Part shown: piece by piece, positions 59,484 to 64,000 of the stretch
Layout: every line of letters begins with the position of its first letter
Numbering within the stretch: the first letter of the stretch is position 1
Assembly (NCBI GenBank): GCA_037892935.1
Contig: JAYXKI010000007.1
Location: 1,550,001-1,614,000, forward strand
Reading direction: 5' to 3'
Origin: Phlebopus portentosus
Taxonomy: Eukaryota > Basidiomycota > Agaricomycetes > Boletales > Boletinellaceae
Length of the DNA: 64,000 nt
Made by a program: the position numbers and the translations under genes
The notes under the pieces: generated by a model
Seen by the model: only the letters and a program-made list of their open reading frames with translations
What the model was told of the DNA's origin: nothing
Database searches by the model: none

Positions 59484-60268
59484 AACTGTTACCGTCTTTA
59501 CCCATTTGATTCACAGGAGGAACGGCGCCACGAGATGAGGGAGCAGCAATTGCCGCAGGAAGATTGTTATTCGCGTTGGCTCCCGCCGCAGCGCTATTGT
59601 ATCCTGATTTGAAATACTGCACGATCGTCTCGCCTGATGGACCTGCTGGACCAGATGGACCAGGCGCTGCAGCAGCATCGGGTCCTACAGGGCCACCTGC
59701 AGCCATCTCCGCAGAACCGCCGGATGCGGCAGCAGGTCCCTATGCCTGCCTCAGCTTCCGCCTCCTCTCCAGCAGCTTCTGCGGGTCCTTCTTGTGCGGC
59801 TGCATTGACGGCTGTACCATTGGCGGCATCGAGTCCTACTCCTGTTCCTATTGTACCTCCAGCTAGACCACCAGACATGCCCATGGTAGTTCCTTGTCTA
59901 TCCCCGGTGCTGGCGGGGACCATCGGAGCAACAGCGACCGGTTGCATTCCGGCCACGGCTTGTGGGATGGACGTTTGCGGATTTCCAAGACCTGATATCA
60001 TCACTTGCTATTAAGAGATACTCGTGACAAAAGACGGGTACCTTGTTTGTACGGTGCACTATTTGGGTAGTATTGTGCCATAGGTTGCTGCGCCGACCAT
60101 GCTGGCACTCCCTGTCGAAGCAAACTGGGTACCGCCGGTTCCCGTACCAATACCCATGATCGCACCAGCATTCGCTGTAGTGGGATTATAAGCAATCAGA
60201 CCAGCCGATGTCGGCAAATACGCCCTCTGGGGAACGACGGGCTGAGCTTGTTGGTAATAAGTAGCCAT
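59484..60268 (-). CDS. Low-complexity Gly/Ala/Pro-rich hypothetical protein
   Basis: The start is at 60268 (MATYYQQAQPVVPQRAYLP). The protein is dominated by Gly, Ala, Thr, Pro and Tyr, with parts such as AQYYPNSAPYKQ and GMQPVAVAPMVPAST. The final part is collagen-like: GPDAAAAPGPSGPAGPSG, then VQYFKSGYN, ending at 59484. The frame changes at least twice. One change fits an intron ending CATAG near 59727. The other, near 60080, is unresolved, so the exon map is only a guess. It neighbours another short Pro-rich gene. No domain is recognised. Confidence 0.45.
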
Positions 60269-60387
60269 TGGTACAGGACATTGCGCAGGAAGAGCTGTTC
60301 TTATTCATTATACCGGGCACAGATCTCGCAGTGTACGTCAGTGGTGGGGGAGAGGAGCAAGAGTTGCGCAGGTTCTCTTCGAAGGAG

Positions 60388-60393
60388 CACGTG
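60388..60393 (-). promoter_or_regulatory. CACGTG box upstream of the low-complexity gene
   Basis: GAGCACGTGAAG lies 120 bp upstream of the ATG at 60268 on the minus strand, immediately after the stop codon of the next gene upstream. Confidence 0.4.
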
Positions 60394-60396
60394 AAG

Positions 60397-61071
60397 TCAT
60401 ACCATGTCTATTCTTGTATATTCCGAGATCAATAGCAACATAATGACGAGAAGCAGCAAAGCGCAGCACAGCAACAAGTAAACCTGTGCGAGACAGTCAG
60501 TGATGCAAGGACAGTCAGTAGTGAGTGAACATCTCACACTTCGCAGAATCCCTGCATCTGCGGTCCTCCGATTCTGAACTTCCGTCTTGATGTCGTTTCT
60601 TCGTACACACTTTCCAGGCCCACGTTTTCGCTCCCTCTTCCATAGGTAATTTCACTCTGTCGCTTGTCAAGACACGGCCCATCTGCACGGTTCGGATAGG
60701 GCATCCCAGCGCGAGGCTGTGGCTGAACGTTGTGTCTACCTACATGCGCGAGCGGTGTGTAAGGAGGGGGTTGCGACATTCTGTCGAGCGCATTTGCCCG
60801 TGGAGGGGAGCCTCGTGGGCTATTCGAGACGTCTTAAAGATGCACAATTAGTCGGAGGAGTAAAGTAAGAAAAATAAGTACCTGTCCCGACGAGGTTTGT
60901 CGATGGTCCTCCGTACGGATTTGGAAGTTCTGACATTGGCTTGGGTGCTTGAAACGTCAGTTCTAGCCTTGCAAATTGTGAACCTGGTCCGTCGTCATCC
61001 CTTGGTGCTCGATTTTCGTTGACGAAATGCGCAGGCGCAGGCACCGACATGGGTGGGGAAGTTTGAGCCAT
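60397..61071 (-). CDS. Small single-pass membrane protein, Pro-rich
   Basis: Three exons starting at 61071 (MAQTSPPMSVPAPAHFVNEN) give a soluble, Pro/Ser/Arg-rich N-terminal part (SPRGSPPRANALDRMSQPPP, YTPLAHVGRHNV). The last exon, after a GTGTGA donor and CACAG acceptor, encodes one hydrophobic helix, VYLLLCCALLLLVIMLLLIS, followed by EYTRIDMV and a stop at 60397. The likely topology is a cytoplasmic N-terminus with a C-terminal anchor, as in tail-anchored proteins. The family is not recognised. Confidence 0.6.
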
Positions 61072-61312
61072 TGTGGTGAGAATGATGAATGGCAACATAC
61101 ATAGACTGGCGCCGTCACGGTTGCTGTGCAACGCCAGATGCAAAGGCATCATCAGTGTTGCGATGACTGGACCAAGGACTTGGTTGTCGGCAAGACTGGC
61201 AGAATTGCATATTGCAGGTCGCAGGACTGTTGCAGGGGTTGCGCAGATATGATTTCCAACCAAGGCGGTCCGCTGTGACGATGTAACAGTCACCCGTATT
61301 GAGTACTGATTA

Positions 61313-61559
61313 CTTACTGCCTTTTTCATAAGTCACAGCGGGCAATGCGGGCAATGATGCATCTCGGAGGCACCGAGATAACTTCATGTGAAAATTTAAA
61401 ATCTCGTGATGTGTCTCTCTGCATGAGAGATTTTAAATTTCCATGCTGGAGAGATTCTAGAATCTCCCTGGTCCCAAGATCCTTTCTAAGATATTAAATC
61501 TCGACCTCATGGAGACTTAAAATTTAGCTCAGCATCTCGTTACTGCCTTTTTCATAAGT
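61313..61559. mobile_element. MITE-like element flanked by 20-bp direct repeats
   Basis: TTACTGCCTTTTTCATAAGT occurs at 61313-61332 and again at 61540-61559. The 207 bp between them are packed with inverted repeats: ATCTCGG/CCGAGAT at 61361-61379, a 14-bp perfect pair at 61392-61405 and 61427-61440 (AAATTTAAAATCTC and its complement), and the 16-bp palindrome GAGATTCTAGAATCTC at 61451-61466. The direct repeats look like a target-site duplication. No coding frame is present. A non-autonomous miniature element is the best reading, although a 20-bp duplication is long for a DNA transposon. Confidence 0.6.
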
Positions 61560-63220
61560 ATTGTCACACCTGTGTTTCACGTGCTCTGACACGTCTCAGC
61601 AAAACAGCAAAAACTCAAGTAAATGGTGATTTTCTCTGTCAATTCTGCATGTTTCATGCCCAAATTAGCACTCAAAAAAAAGCTCTGGCTCACACACACA
61701 AGCCGTCACAGTTTTTTCTCTTGATCTGTAAATTAGGTCTATATGCCTTGCAACGCTCTGGTAAGTTTTTGATCTGTTCTGTATAGTATTTGTCTAACAG
61801 TGCAAGTGTCTTTTGTCTCCGCAGCATTCTCAAAACCACTTTCTAGTGCTGCAACCGCCCTGGGACTGTTGTTTGAAAGCAACAAATTCCAAACTTGCTT
61901 GCATCTGAAGAAAATATTATATTATTCATTCCCTATACTCAATATGGTGCTTACATTTATGCAATCTATGAGAAGCTGTGGCTCACTCCTACCTGCATTG
62001 ATTTCTGCACCTTTCCATCACATCCTGGTTTATCACAATGCTTCTCCACCACAGCCAGATAGCATCTCTAGCATGCATGAGCAGGATGAGAGGCAGTGAA
62101 TGCTATACTGCCACAAGTAACAGTACAGGATCGATGCAGTCCAGAGATGCAGTCAGACAACAAATCCGGCAGACCCACTATCAACTCCGCTCATGATCAC
62201 AGACACCCAGCTGCACCTTGACCTACTTCTCTTTCCTTCCCCATTGCCACCACAGTGGGTCATCCTATACATCTGACCTTAGTGCAGCTGCGCCACCATA
62301 AACTAAGAGGTGAGAAGCAGCAAGTCAGGTAAGTAGCATGTATCTTAGCATTTGCGACCGTATCATATCCACCCACCATTCGATGGTTAAGCAAGTGACG
62401 GTGCCAACAGTACCACTATGTCCTGTGTGAATGCCATAGTCATTGCAATCGAACTTTCTCTAATAGAGCCTCCAAGTCAAATTGTTGCACATTCTATCAG
62501 CCGTAAATTGATCTTCTATTTTCACAGGCCTCTCAGGCCCTTGCGCATGCTCTTCTCAGAATAGAATCCACAGCTAGTGAACTATTGCCGTTATGGTTGT
62601 CCGCTTTCTCCATTCAATTCACCAAGTAGGCCTTTGTCTGACAGAGATGCTCTTCTATGCTCCTAGAAAAGTCAGATGTGTTGAGGATAGAGATAGCTTA
62701 CTAGGCTCTACACATCTTTGTGCGATTGCATATACAGGGACAGGGAGTCTGCATCAGCATCTATAGCAGAGAGATGAGATAGGAGAAGAGACATACCGAC
62801 ACCAATGAAGCAATAGGAGGCTACAGGGACCATGGAACAGCAACAAATATGGTGCAAGTAAAGCATTTAGATTGAGCCACACAGGAGCTAGCTCATAGTT
62901 GTCGTAGACACACTCAGCTGCTCCCGTCTGCAATGAATGAAAAGGTATATCTGGACCAGTCAAAGCCGCCTGAGCATATGCATCATTGTAACTTCATCCA
63001 GGCTCCCACTAGCTAGAGATCATTTTATTTTGTTTCTATTGCCACCGGAAATCTGTTCAGACTTACAGGAATAATCCATTTGAACTACCTCCAGAGTCAT
63101 CCACAGCATATGCAGGAGCCAAAAGACATGACAGACATGGATGTAAACCAAAGAGATGTAGTTACAGCATGTGTATCATACTATGTGAATTTGTGATGCC
63201 CTTCTGCTTTTGGCACAACC
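61560..63220. other. Gene-free tract, probably transposon-derived
   Basis: About 1.65 kb with no recognisable gene. Its base composition and the many stop codons differ from the coding region to the left. It lies between the MITE-like element and the transposase relic and is probably decayed mobile DNA. A CACGTG at 61578-61583 has no gene close by. Confidence 0.4.
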
Positions 63221-64000
63221 ACCATGACCTGTGGAAGGGCTCTCTCAAATGATGCCCGACAGATTATACAGAATCTGTTTGAGACCAAGGAGTTCAGCAC
63301 AAATCATCTTTCCGCTCTGATGGACATTAACCGCTGGACAATCTTCTGCATCAACCAGCAGGTTTAGGAGACTGGCAGCGTTGAGAGAGATGTTCTGCGA
63401 ACAGGAAGGCTAAGGAGACTAGAATATCCAGATGTCCATGTGAGCCTCTGAGTGTATTGTTGCCTGCTGAGCTGCCCATTGTGCTGTCAGTATCTACTCA
63501 GTGCTGTCAACTTTCATAAAGATCTGTTTCTTGATGAACTCAAGAACATGTTAGGCAGAATGTCTGGTAAATTCGTCTCAGATTCGACAGTATGGTGGAC
63601 ACTAGAGTGCGCGGGCTTCACAATGAAGAAGGTGCAGCCTTCTTTGGTATGCAAAGATGTTCATATCCACCTGACCAAGTTCAGATCATGAAGAAAGCAT
63701 GGGAATGAAGTGAAACTGCACGAATAGAATACCGCCTCAAGATAGGCTCGCAATACACCTCTGAGCAACTCGTATTTGTCGACGAGAGCACCTGTGATTG
63801 TTGAACCTTCTTATAAAATAAGGTGTGGGCCTTGCGTTGTAGTGCGCCGCACTAACCTGTACCGGTCCAGCGGCACAGGCCTGTAAGGGCTGTACTCCCC
63901 TATGCTATACCCAGGACACCCTGCGTACTATTGTCAGCAAACCAGCCTTCACCGCTGTTACCCATAATACAGCCTGCTCAGCGGCCGCCGGACCTTTGGC
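63221..64000 (+). pseudogene. Degraded Tc1/mariner-type (IS630 superfamily) transposase
   Basis: Pieces in order match basidiomycete Tc1-like transposases. The helix-turn-helix start is RALSNDARQIIQNLFE with an in-frame TAG a little later. Next comes LFLDELKNMLGRMSGKFVSD and STVWWTLECAGFTMKKV (second DNA-binding helix). Then QLVFVDEST near 63757 carries what would be the first catalytic Asp. The following CGPCVVV- and LYRSSGTG-like stretch, which should read W-A-x-R-G...RGxRYS, is broken by stops. The gene runs off the right edge. Stops and frame changes show it is dead. Confidence 0.62.

Noticed and set aside
61560..63220. LTR retrotransposon between the MITE-like element and the Tc1 relic
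   Set aside because: No long direct repeats, reverse transcriptase or integrase motifs were seen.

Overview
This window is nuclear DNA of a filamentous basidiomycete, most likely an agaricomycete. The protein genes are cut by many introns of about 50-60 nt with GT...CTRAY...AG signals. The gene families fit that group: fungal-type protein kinases (FunK1), DUF6534 membrane proteins, a Kpp2/Ubc3/Cpk1-like pheromone-type MAP kinase, a basidiomycete sesquiterpene synthase and HET-C. No rRNA, tRNA or CRISPR was found. Exon joins were worked out by eye from splice signals and reading frame.

Left third (1-18.3 kb): an expanding and decaying FunK1 family. Copy A (minus strand, running off the left edge) carries in-frame stops. 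A short relic lies near 6.2-6.5 kb. Copy B (plus) has lost its catalytic core. Copies C and D (plus) look intact and are the products of a roughly 4-kb direct tandem duplication. An ATG22-like vacuolar transporter sits between A and the relic.

Middle (20-44 kb): mostly housekeeping and transport genes. In order these are a Fus3/Kss1-type MAPK, dynactin p27, a REX1-like RNA exonuclease, two tandemly duplicated allantoate-type MFS transporters, a JEN-type monocarboxylate transporter, an unusual protein joining a GAL4-type zinc cluster to a TKL-type kinase (minus), a G3BP-like NTF2+RRM protein, a possible prenylated protein of unknown function (minus) and a DUF6534 membrane protein.

Right third (44-64 kb): COQ3, a decayed kinase-like gene, a second DUF6534 gene, a sesquiterpene synthase (minus), HET-C (minus), a polyglutamine-containing hypothetical protein, a broken gene and a small Tyr/Cys-rich protein. 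Two low-complexity genes (minus) follow, then a compact MITE-like repeat and a gene-free tract. The window ends in a degraded Tc1/mariner-type transposase at the right edge.

The genes do not form one pathway. The most interesting items are the zinc-cluster/kinase fusion, the FunK1 array, the recurring CACGTG box shortly upstream of many start codons, the tandem transporters with two GC donor sites in one copy, and the MITE-like element flanked by 20-bp direct repeats.
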